Assembly: GCF_030848805.1 (NCBI RefSeq)
Contig: NC_092363.1
Span: forward strand, 15,780,600 to 15,844,599
Origin: Temnothorax longispinosus
Lineage: Eukaryota > Arthropoda > Insecta > Hymenoptera > Formicidae
Direction of reading: 5' to 3'
DNA length: 64,000 nucleotides
In this document: in pieces, positions 1-11,163 of the stretch
How the letters are laid out: every line of letters starts with the position of its first letter
How positions within the stretch are numbered: position 1 is the stretch's first letter
Notes under the pieces: model-generated
Told to the model about the DNA's origin: nothing
What the model saw: only the letters and a program-made list of their open reading frames with translations
Database searches by the model: none
Program-made: the position numbers and the translations under genes

Positions 1-1611
1 ATATCCATTAAAACTCATTGAGTGCGTGTGATCGCTCGTAACTATCACGAGGGTATCGTCGGAGTTGATCATTCTAAGGGTGGCGTTAACGGCGTCCGAA
101 AATCGGACAGTTTCTAGCAACGCTTGAGCAGCACGTCCGCGATGATGAGCGTAATCAATCAGACCCCCTTCGACCTGAAGGAAGAGCAGTCGTATTGATC
201 TTTGTCACAACATTAACCGGGGATTATAATCATACCATTAAAAAATATCCCTGTTTGGATTTTTGTAAAATTCGTAAAGCCGTCACGGTCATTTCTTCCA
301 GGCTCGGTTGTCCTTTTGGACCTCGCTCTCTTTTCCAATCCATCTCGATGTGGCCGTTAGCGAAAATTCCGAGTAGATAATCTACGTTATCGATATCGAC
401 CTGGGACAATTCTTCGTTGTTTTGCACGACTTTGTAAGCTAAGTTTCTACTGGATTTATCTCTCATCCACTCATCAATGAGATCACGACCGTCTTGTCTG
501 TAACAAGCCCATGTATCTATCGGATCAAATTCGCCCGCGCTCACATTGGATTTCATCACCTGTCTGCCACCACCCATAATTACCTATAAGACGATAAACG
601 CGTTACTCATCTCATAATTAAATAAGGTGCATGAGTCATTTTCTATTTACTCGAATATTTTTTCCTGGCTCATCTTCCACTAATTGCCTGGCGATATCTT
701 TACAAGCAGCAGTGTTTTTAGGCATTTTTGCTTCGCATTCCCATCTACGATTTGCGCAATGAGCGTAAAGCGGTGCCGGAGTTGCGTGAGTAACTCTGGT
801 AGTCGTCACAAAGCCTACGTTCAATTATATTATGCTTTACAAAAATTTATAAATCTAAATATACATGTGTAGTTATAATTGAAACAAAAATTTTTGTTTT
901 TAGCTTTATCTTAAATTTTTTTAAAAAATTGACAGCAATTTTAACATATACACTTTATGCAAATTAACGACAAGACAAAATTAATGATAAAAAAGTGATT
1001 GTAGAAAAAATATAATATATATTATTATATTTATGTAAAATATATGTAGTGCAGGGGAATGATCGTTTTCTAAAGGCAGATATTGTTACGAGGCCTGACC
1101 TGTAGCTTTACCGGCTGCTTGAGCCCACGTTATGAACGAATCCACGTGAAAATTCGTATTCAAGCTTGCCTCGCAATCTCCCAATTGTACGTTCATGTCT
1201 ACCCCTACGACTTCGTAATTCGTCTTGACTCCCCCGAACAAAGCGGTAGCGGTGGAAGCCGAATCAGGGACTTGTTTGTCCGTGGTGTACGTCTGCATTA
1301 TCAGCAAAAGGCATGATCTTATATAAAAACATATTAATTAAAATACAAGTCACGTCTAATGGAAATCCTATCGAGACCTTTAGTATCCCGATATGGGGAA
1401 AATGCTCCCAGGCGAGTCGACTAGTCTCTCCACCATGATAAATTCTGCTAGCCGTTATGGTATCCGGACTCATCCCATCCCCCACAAAGAGAATCACGTT
1501 TTTCGCCTTCTTCACGTTCCAATGATACGAAAGAGATTCTTCCAGTTCTTTGTTCGCCAACTGATGCCAGTGCCGGCTGTCTGCGTCAGAAACGACGATA
1601 CGCTCAATCGC
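1..1611 (-). CDS. Alkaline phosphatase, internal exons (3' end off the left edge)
   Basis: Alkaline phosphatases hydrolyse phosphate monoesters at a two-zinc, one-magnesium centre. The animal enzymes are secreted or GPI-anchored. Five exons read leftwards: about 1611 (or 1580) to 1378, 1292-1100, 814-651, 575-236 and 174-1. All junctions are GT-AG and in phase. Visible family motifs, in order: FVGDGMS (first metal Asp), TDKQVPDSASTATA (the Ser of PDSA is the nucleophile), FVTTTRVTHATPAPLYAH, the VIMGGGR core strand, then EGGLIDYAHHRGRA and TSDHTHSMSFNGY with metal-binding Asp and His residues. No key residue is missing and no stop interrupts the joined frame, so the gene looks intact. The C-terminal part with any GPI signal is outside the window. 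The N-terminal signal exon is uncertain. The family assignment is firm; the paralogue is not known. Confidence 0.95.
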
Positions 1612-2059
1612 CTTATTCCTTATGTGACAAATATTATATATTTGCTCATGCAGATATGGTAATGAGTTAAAAATAAACGTTAATCTACCGGAAAACAAGT
1701 CTTGCATCTTTACAAATGGAGACAAAATCGACTTGTTAAAAATTTCGTTCTGAATAGGAATGTACGCGTTTATTTATTATTACACATAGATTACCGTTTT
1801 AAAACTTTCGCGTATCATGCGGCTTGAGTGTGATTAATCTTGCGTCCTTGAACGCGTGTGATACGAGATTACATATCATAAAATTCTATATAAGCTATGC
1901 CGATCTTGTAATCACCTGAATCATGACTGTGACGACACCTGACAAGGAAACTTTTACATTATGATTTATATTTAAATACCTTCGATCGCAGCCACATTTG
2001 GAATCTTGACAAAGCATACGGCAAAGTAGATGACAAAGTATTTCATTTTTTTTCACAAT

Positions 2060-2385
2060 TGACAAACTTTTGGCCAAGCTTGCTGCAAAATCTAGAAATA
2101 TACTAAAGCTAAAGAAGACACTTATGTGCACTTTGGATTAAGAGATCTGTAGATACGTCCTCTGCTGATGTATAATAGGAATTATGAGAACAAAAACTAT
2201 CTCAAACGGTAACGGTAGATTTCCAACCCTGATTCTTGCGACGAACGTGATGATATACGGTATAATAATAACTCTCCTGAGAGAAATGTATGCGTATTGC
2301 TCGCTGTGTAGAATACATCGCGTTGTACTGGAAGAGGCAAAGAGATGAAAATAAGAAAAATAATTCTAGTTGGGCTAACATTCAT
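2060..2385 (-). other. Candidate signal-peptide exon(s) of the alkaline phosphatase
   Basis: The phosphatase needs an upstream exon with a secretion signal. Two minus-strand frames here begin with Met followed by a hydrophobic run. One starts at 2385 (MNVSPTRIIFLIFISLPLPVQ), the other at 2131 (MHISVFFSFSIFLDFAASLA). Either could be joined to the exon that starts near 1611 or 1580, but I could not fix a good donor and matching phase for either. Transcript data would decide. Both could be chance frames. Confidence 0.25.
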
Positions 2386-5300
2386 CGTAACGTTTTATTT
2401 GATTTGTTGTATATCCATTATCGATTCTTACAGGTCGCAACACATCGCGTAATATAATCTTTTAAGTTTCGTTTTTTTTCCCTTACTTCGTCTGTTTAGT
2501 CTTTGAACAAAACTACTAAAAATAGACTCGATAAAATCAACCGCTCAAGCCTCTTTTTTATATCTCTCGTCTTATTTGTCAAGCGCGAGTCAATGAGATC
2601 CGAGATGCAGTCAAGGATATATTGTATACATTCGAGAGAAGAGAAAAGAGAGCATCGCCTCTTGAAAATTTCTAAGAAGCTCGCAGTATAGTAGTAGATG
2701 AACCGAAAACGTACGCTACTCGTTCTCTAATTGTTAGCGCTTATTCGCTACGATATAAACGTTCTGTTACTAATATCGTTATCAGTTTGTCATTTCTCAA
2801 CGCGCTTTTGAATATAATGAGTGTCGGTGCAAGCGTCAATCATGGAGCGTGAGAGATCGTCATGAAATTTTCTCTACGTTCGCGTCCAATGTCCTCGGCA
2901 TATTCAACCATCGGACGATTTTGATTTTGTGCAACTCGCGCCCCTTGATTTCGCTTACAATTTTTGACATTTTGTTTTGTGGTTTCGAAGAAAGAATTGT
3001 TGTTGCAACGCAATGTAGGAAGAGAAACGAAATGATACCGCTAGTTCGAACGGAAGGCAATGTTCAGCTTCGTTTAATTCCGAATAAAGTAGAAATCCTC
3101 GGTATTTTCTCTAAAAGATAAAATGCGAAATTTCGAAGTCGTTAAGCATTATGCTGAAATTACAAACGACAATTGGGTCTATTTGCAGGATAAGGCTCGC
3201 CGTGTCAACATCGGCCTAATATAAACTGTCTACAAATTCTGCCTTATATAATAAAAAGTATAATAAAGTCGTCCTCGTTACGTTTAGCTGATATACGTGA
3301 TATACGTGTTTCATACTATCGCACAGATCAAACTTTCTTTTCGTCTTTTCTCTACTTCGTCTTTGTCCTCCTTAGCTCGAAGATTATTGCCAACGATTAC
3401 ATTATCTTCTCTTCTTCACATTTCTTTCTTTTTTTCATTGTTAACCCTCAACTATAGCGATGAGATAAAATATAATTAGAACAGACATCCTCTCATTATA
3501 AATATACTGAAATACGCTATTTGTTTTTAACTTGCTCTTTTTATAATTTTGAATCAAGTTCATAATTTTACGTACAACTATTATTTTTTACATCACCTGC
3601 ACAAGATTGTGTTATATTAGTTATTCAGATCCAAGTTGATTTCTTATATAATAATATGTACGTTCTTGAAATTCAATCATGGTATAGTTGAAGGTTCCTT
3701 CCGAAAATTAACAAATCGCTTGTATCGAAGAGATTCGAGAGTCTTGCGCGAGGTACGTCCAACGAAATTTTCATGTTTCGTTTCCGCGTTTTTGTCCCGA
3801 TAGAATCTCGTCGCGGACGTAGGCATTTCCTGTTAACATGACTTTGAGAAATTGATCGTATCGATTTTGCTGCCACGAAGGTCGTAGCTTAACATCGTCC
3901 GTAAATTCAACATTGCGTGTACGCGATGCGCTCAATAAAATTGACTTTACTGTGACAGAAGACACCCTCGCGCTTTCCTATCGCACTCTCACATTCTAAA
4001 CGCATGTTGATGCGCTTTGCACTCGCTGCGCAGTTCCCTCCGTTTTCGTCGGGATTCGAGAAAGTCTCGCGTTCGCATAAGCTGTAAGGAAAATGTCCTA
4101 AATTCTAAGCGTTTAATGATCTTTTACGATGATGATCCTCGAATACCTGTTTATGCCTCAGTTTAAAAAAATCTTTCTATCTTTCTATACAATTTAAGAT
4201 ATCGAGTTCCTTAAATATTTTCTACAGATCCTTTTCATCAATATAAAGAATTTAAATCAATATAAAATTATAATTTTACAATTTGTTAATTTTTATGCTC
4301 ATATATCTTATTTCGATTTGATCCTACGCAGTGCTTATAAGTCGAGGATCCGCATCGTTCGTGAGCTTTATTTTGATTATTGAGTACGCCGTACGAGTCG
4401 GGCTCGTCACAGTTGGGATCGATGCAGCAAGTACAATAATTGACGGTTAACATTACACGCTAATTAGTAGCATTGTCGGATTAACCTCATTGTCGCTCGT
4501 GTGATTGTATTCGTTTAATTACTTTATTCCATCAGCACTCATTCACAGAGATGGCCGAAAATTGGATCGTCTTGGAGCGGCGCAATGCGGTTCAAACGAA
4601 AACGCATTTAATTAAAATCTACTAATTGCTACTGATATGTGCACGATCGCTTTTAGTATACAATATTGAAGATCCAATTCTTTTCGAATGCGACTGCATT
4701 CGTTTTTTCGGCAATACTGATTCCTACTTTCATTGCGTCTACCTGATGATTTCTAAATTGTTGAACCATACCATTTGATGAGTTTCAAAGAATTAAATAT
4801 TTTAAATGCAATTTTCTTTCGTATGACGTGACAAAAGCTTACGAGAATAAATTGTACTTTGTTCTACACTGTTGCATAATTTTAATTACACTCAATACCA
4901 CAATTTGATGAGATACTGAAATTCAGGCAGATATGGTTCGCGTCTTACGATTCTATCGTATTTTTTTGCCGTAGCATATTAAAATACCGTCCAATGTTTG
5001 ATTCTCTTTTATTTGTATTCAAACTGTGCATCGAGCTCGATTCCACAGAGCGAATTAACGAAAATAAGACAAGAAATGGCATTTGAGACTTTCTCACTCG
5101 TCCCGCTATTCTGACGTGATAGCTCGTAAAACAGCTCGCGGTTTCCGAAAGATTTCACTCTTGTCTGCGTTTTCTTTTGGTTACAAAAGAAGTATTGTCA
5201 TTATTATTAAACCGTCATTACTATTAAATGCATCGCTGAAAATAACATTGAATTTTCTGTCACCGTAGTTGTCGGATCTACCTGTCGCAGGTAGGTTCTT

Positions 5301-7020
5301 GCGTCAGACTACTTTCCTACTCATTGATCTTTTTGATATTGAGATTTGTTAGTTTTGACGTATAGACTTTGTAAAAAAAATTGCTTTTGATTTTTGGCTG
5401 CTTACGGGAGTTTTGCAAGGCGATAGACAATCGAGATCAAGGGCGGAATCTAAAGTCGAAAAACTGTTTACATATCGCATATGTATGTATGTGTGTGTGT
5501 GTGTGTGTGAATTTTTTGTAGGTGTGAATGTATGTGTGTCGACGACACAGGGGGTTTTTGTCATTAAAGCTATCAACGCGTAATTCTCATTTAATTCTGC
5601 ATCTTTAAAACACTGTATAAGGAACCTACTATACGCCATACAATATAGCGATTTCATTAATTAATTGCTTCATTCGTTTAATAGTTGCGTTAATAGTTGC
5701 TCATGAATTGTCGAGCGGGGAAAAAAGTCGAACCGAATATGTATAATCGATAACGGGAGTTTCTACGAGCCTATACGAATTCACGAACAGTAACGAGACA
5801 CGCGCTGCGTTTCAAAAATTTCTGTTCTCTGCCTATATTTATAATATATAATATATATATTTTTATAAATTGTGTATATTGTGTACTATATAAGACTCTA
5901 TTTCGTTATGTTAGGTATACTATCGCGCATTTTAACAAATCGATCTTATTAGGCTACTCTCGTTCGCGGCTTGTACGACTTTGCACGCGGCACGAAAGTC
6001 CTTCACGTCCGCTTGTGAGTTCTTGCGGGTGTATTTACAACATATGATAGATGAGAGGAGTATTTAATACGGGAGAATGCAAAAGCGGAAAAAAATGCTT
6101 GCATTCTTTTTTGTTTTAGTTGCAAAATTTTGAGCTTTTGGAAGCTATAAATACGTGAATTTTTATATTGGACCTTCTTGGGATTCTAAAAATGAACCTT
6201 TTTTTACATACTAAAACATTAAAAGTATTATAAATTCATATAAATTTTTCTTACTAGGCTACTAATAAAATAGATAAATTTCTTTTGTGTTTTGCAAGCA
6301 TTTCGCCCCATGCAACTCTCTGCTAAGATGAGATGTTATAATATGATGGGGGTAAAAAGATTGAGAGTCGAGTGTTTTTTTTTTCTGACTAGGCGAGAAC
6401 ATGATGACTAGTTTAAATTGACTGGAGAAGTGGAATCGGCGATTAAATGTTGCAGCGAGGATGGTTATCGCGAGTGAATCAACTATGAATTGAGTTTTTG
6501 CGATGATCATACGTATAATCAGTAGAGATCACGTTTGCGCATCGTTTTTATTAACTCTAAGGGGTTATCACTTCGGACTAAATAAAGATCTCATGGCAGA
6601 TTTTGGCAGGATGACTCAAACAAGTTATAGAAGATGTTCTCGGAATAAATAAAATCGCGATAGTAAGGGTATAACGTTCAAATAATTCGCTTGGAATTTT
6701 AAAGATTGTAGCGCTATATTCGAGTTTTCCTATCGATAATAGTATTAGTCCGCGATAACTCGATATGACGGGTTACTAAGTTTGGCCGCTTCTAGAGTTT
6801 TTTTCTTTTTTAGGTATTACTTTTTCTCGCCTTCTCGCAAACCTCTCTTTTAAGATGACGAGGACATCAGGACGAGTTACGGACTGTTGAAACGATTTCT
6901 TGGCGTTTTAACTTTACTAAAGGAATAAAGGAACCATACACATCTTGGATTTATTAACAAACGGGATCTCTACAATCGCGCCAAGTATTCGTTTCTTGGA
7001 GAACCGTTTTCGCGCTAGGC
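2386..7020. other. Intergenic AT-rich DNA, no gene seen
   Basis: This 4.6 kb stretch separates the upstream side of the phosphatase from the 3' end of the RING-protein gene. Frames here are short, low in complexity and lack family motifs. It holds a GT microsatellite (5481-5509) and many poly-A and poly-T runs. I see no exon, RNA gene or transposase that I can defend. Confidence 0.6.
5481..5509. repeat. GT/GTAT microsatellite
   Basis: A short ATGT run followed by about nine GT dinucleotides, in intergenic DNA. Confidence 0.9.
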
Positions 7021-7024
7021 CATG

Positions 7025-7030
7025 TTTATT
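7025..7030 (-). terminator. Candidate polyadenylation signal of the RING-finger gene
   Basis: TTTATT on the plus strand reads AATAAA on the minus strand, about 220 bases past the stop codon at 7248-7250. The position fits a 3' UTR. Cleavage site not determined. Confidence 0.45.
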
Positions 7031-7247
7031 AGTCAATAGCTGGTTGTTGAAATTTTCAAGAGGCATCAGAGCGACTGTCACTTACGATGCTCCATTTATC
7101 CTCGTAATTATACAAACGTCCGTAACTCATCCTATATAAAATCCCATAAAAAACGCCATCAGTCGTCGAGAACTCTTTAGGATATCTGTATCACGACGAT
7201 CGATGTCTCGATATCTTTTTCGAGATTTCTATACGCTCAGTCAGACC

Positions 7248-10200
7248 TTACTTTTCGTCCCTCAAGAGAGGGGCCTCCTCGGCTTCCTTTCGCCGTGCTT
7301 TTGCTTCTTTCTTCGCTCTCTTCTTCTCTTCTTTCGCCAGCTTCTTCGCCTCCTTTTGCCTAGTCTTTTCTGCCTTCTCTTCCTCCTTCTGGCGCGCCTT
7401 CTCCGCTTTTTCCCGCTCCTTCTCTCGTTCTTTCTCCTTTTTCGACTTCTGCACTTCCTGAACCACTGTCATCTTTGGCGCTGCCGCTGGTCGTTTAGGC
7501 GCGGCGCGGCCGCATGACGATGCCGACGATGTCGACGTTGTAACGGCAGATGTGCCTCTTGGACTCGGCGATGTTTCCAGCTGCGTCACAATCTTTTGAG
7601 CACATCTGCAAATGCATCAACATAACGAATCCGTCCTTTGCTCTCGGCCGACTGCTAAATAAAATCGTAAAGATGATTACCTGATTCTGGTAGAGGCTTT
7701 GCCAGCACGATAGTCCCTCTGGAACTCTTTGATTGGTGGCAATCGGCGTTCTCGATTCTCTCGCATAATCTCCTCCTCTTCAGTGATTTGTTGAACCGGA
7801 TCTTGATATTCCTATAAATTTTGATGAATAATGTATACCACTGACTTACACATTGAAAAATTTATTTTAAAAAAAATACAATATTTACGGAATTAAAAAG
7901 TCACAACTTTAGATAAAAACATGAAGTGTTTACATCGAATATTATGATCAACTGTTAACCTGAATTCGCATTTTCATCGATTGCGTTTGGGAACGTCTGA
8001 GAGTGACGCCTGTGGGCTGCCGTACCCTCGTCGGTTTACCGAGAGAGGAACTTCCGGTGCTATTCGCGGACGAAGAAGTTGCCGAAGAGACGGAAGACAC
8101 TCCTACATAAGTGAATTCAAATTCGAAATTTTGTACTGTATTCAACATCCCTTCCACAGTAGATTGTATGCAACTAGCAATTTGCGAAGCTTAATATTAC
8201 GAACCAGAAATGGAGGACGAACCGCTGGCCATCGAGTATAAAGAAGCAGAGGCTGGTACGCTTCCGGTTCCCCATCTGCCACCAGGTCCGGACACGCCGG
8301 CTGTAACGCCTGTGCCCATGTTGTACTCTGACGCGCTTTGAGGGAGTACCCAGGATTTACCCGACATCGAATACTACAAGCCAAAACAATCTCACAGTGC
8401 ATAATCGATTCGTATTTCTCCAAGCGAAATATATCTGGAATGGTTATAATAAAACATTGTTGCCAGAATAAAAAAAAATTCGCTAAATTACGATATATCG
8501 GCATGAAAAATTATTTAAATTGTATTTTTGCGCGCACAATTTACTTTCTATTTAATGGATAATTAATGGATTATTGAGCACATTTGACGATTAATTATGT
8601 GAAGGATGGAGCGCGTACTACGAGTGGCATTTGAAAAAGAACGTAGCACGATATTTTTAGCGATTTCGATTAGTGGAGATCTGTCTTTAAATACGAAGCA
8701 TTCTGTTGTACAAATTGGTCGTATCGGCGGCTTTGAGAATCCGCTCCAATTAACAGCGATTCCGTCGCTATCATGTCAGTAGGCATGAAATTGATTTGTA
8801 CGCGAAACGCGCCGTTATATAGCGAGATAGGAAGAGAACGTGTAAAATTAAATTTATACAAGAATTTTTAAAGCAGAAATAAAGTAAACGAGGGAAGAGC
8901 AATTAGCGCGTGAACCCGAAAATGAGAAATTCGTCTGAGGTAAAACGGTAATATCGTCACTTACATCACGCGGAATGAGAGTCTGCTTCAGCCGTAGAAT
9001 CTTCGCTCTGCATATAACGCATCTCAACGGCAAAAGCCTCTGAGACACCGCCATTTGTATAGTCTTGACAAAGCAGCGTCTGCAAAACGGTGGAGACAAA
9101 TGTGATGTTAACGTAACGAACATCCAAGACATCGTAATTAAAGGAACAGTTCTTTTAACGTATATAAAATATACGGCGCCGCAGCGCCGACGTGAAAAAT
9201 CATTACTGTTTATTTAGAGCTCCCGCGTAATAGGAAGAAAGTACAAAGCGCAATTATAAAATGAAGATTAATGTGGAAATCTGCGTTTACTTTAAACTCG
9301 TTCGCTCACCTGCAAACCACTCGATGTCCACATGGTGCAGTTTGCATCGTCGCTCTCGCATTCACACATATGACGCACTGAAAAAAAAAAAAATGCGTAT
9401 TCGTTGGATATACATGTGACAATATCAAACGGATTTTTATTGGCAATCACGGCGTTATGTATAATACTGGCTGTCGACGGATTGGGAAAAAATCGAAGAG
9501 TAAAAAAAAAAGAGAGCAGCCGCTTTTATTCACGTTCATCACGGAGCGTGCTCTTATTTTGTTTGCCGAGTTTTTACGCGTTTGCCGATATAATGTCATT
9601 AAATCCCAGGACGCACGATGTAACACCTCATTGTTTAACGAGGATCGAGACGGACGCGATTGGCTGCCATAATCGACGTAACGTAATTAGGCGTCACTTT
9701 AATCGAAATATTAATAGCTCGAGTCGGGAGGATGGGCGAACACGTCAGGAATCGAAGGGTTGCAACCGCCACTTTGTCGTCGTTAATCGACTTTTGCGAC
9801 CGATTGGACGGCCAATTCGTTCGGAAATTGCGACTTTTCCGGACGGCTGGCTATATTTTACGCGATACAAGTGCTCTGTTATCGTCATTTTCTTCATCGC
9901 ACAGCCTAATGGCCCAATCTAGCGTAACGCAATGCAACGAACCGAGAAGATATACAGCATCTCTATTCAGGACCATATAATGTTTACACCCTAATATAGA
10001 CTATAGTACATTCTGTCAAATTTAGTAATCTATTTTAAAAATAAAACGCGTATTTTTTTAAATATACCTTATTTTTATATTCGTTATTTGCATGGCATGG
10101 CAAAGGGATTACTATGAAGGTCTCAGTGAAAAGAATGGCTTCAATTTAATGTACATACAATTTAATTTACACGCGTTATGCGCAAATGTAATTTCCATTA

Positions 10201-11163
10201 AGCTTCTTTTTATTGACTAACTTCGATTTATGCCTACATAGGTGCGGTGTAGTTACCAAAAAGGTGTGTGTTTTATTTCGTATCTATATTTGGAAAGAAA
10301 TTTCATTTATTTACTAATAATAGAAAACGTATGTCAATAATATTACGAGTTAGATTTAATTATCTATCGCGCGAGCAGTTTAAATCTTAGAGAATCTTAA
10401 AGAGTAGAGCGTAGAACCAACGGAAAGAAACAGTTACTACTTATATCACTCGATGCCGATTCAAGCGGAAAAAGAGTTAGTTTTTTTCATAATTATATCC
10501 ACGACAATCTCGAATAATGTCTAGAAAGGAAAATTTCACCATTCGATTTCATTGTGCTATTTCAGAACGGTCGATTAAGCGTTTTATAATGCTTAAAAAT
10601 ATCGCTCTAAGAAAATCTGCTTCCTGCTTTCGATTCGCTTCTTACCTCATCTTCCTGCGAAGATGCTAACTCTGGTTCGTTCTCCTCTAGTTTCGTCAGC
10701 AACTTGTCCTGGAAAAAAAAAGAAAGAATAAATATTTTCTTATCAAGGTATCACGACAAAGATTTAATTTTCTTCACGAAGAAAGTTTTGTTACACAATG
10801 TTTGGATGATGGAAAATCATTTACCTCTAAATGAGAACAATATTCTCGTACAAATAAAATATGTACTCCTTATTCTCGATTCAACCACGTATACAATTTT
10901 AACACCGGAAGTGAAACAATTAAATCAATTTCATAATATCAATTTATGCCTAGCATGTTACTGTATCATTACCAGTCAGCTTTACAAAAACAAAAAAGTA
11001 GATCGTTATGCTCACGGGAGATGATGGTATGGGAGCACTACAAAACGATCAGCTGCTGCTGAGTCCCACCAGTTTCCTCTCGAATCTGGTGTAAGACGAT
11101 ACTGCAAAAGGCTTCAGTGTAGCGCGCCATTTGAAACTTTCGGGTGCTCGACAATGCTCCCAT
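7248..11163 (-). CDS. RING-finger (C3HC4) protein with charged helical C-terminal tail, probable E3 ubiquitin ligase
   Basis: Eight exons on the minus strand: 11163-11047, 10708-10646, 9377-9310, 9079-8965, 8373-8205, 8102-7960, 7811-7681 and 7605-7248. Phases agree throughout and give about 387 residues ending in a TAA stop. The RING lies at about residues 61-110: CVIC, then PCGH, VVCRRC and a second CVIC, matching the C3HC4 zinc pattern. It is built across exons 3 and 4. RING proteins of this kind usually recruit E2 enzymes for ubiquitin transfer. The middle (about 122-225) is rich in Ser, Gly and Thr and looks disordered. The tail (from about residue 310) is an almost uninterrupted Lys/Glu/Arg/Ala helix. 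I do not recognise the family name. All donors are good except the first (GTTTTG at 11046), chosen because it alone keeps frame. A 5' UTR exon upstream is likely. Confidence 0.85.

Noticed and set aside
9404..9922. 172-codon plus-strand frame with a hydrophobic start
   Set aside because: It overlaps the intron between RING exons 2 and 3 on the opposite strand, has no recognised domain, and its composition turns random after the first 25 residues.
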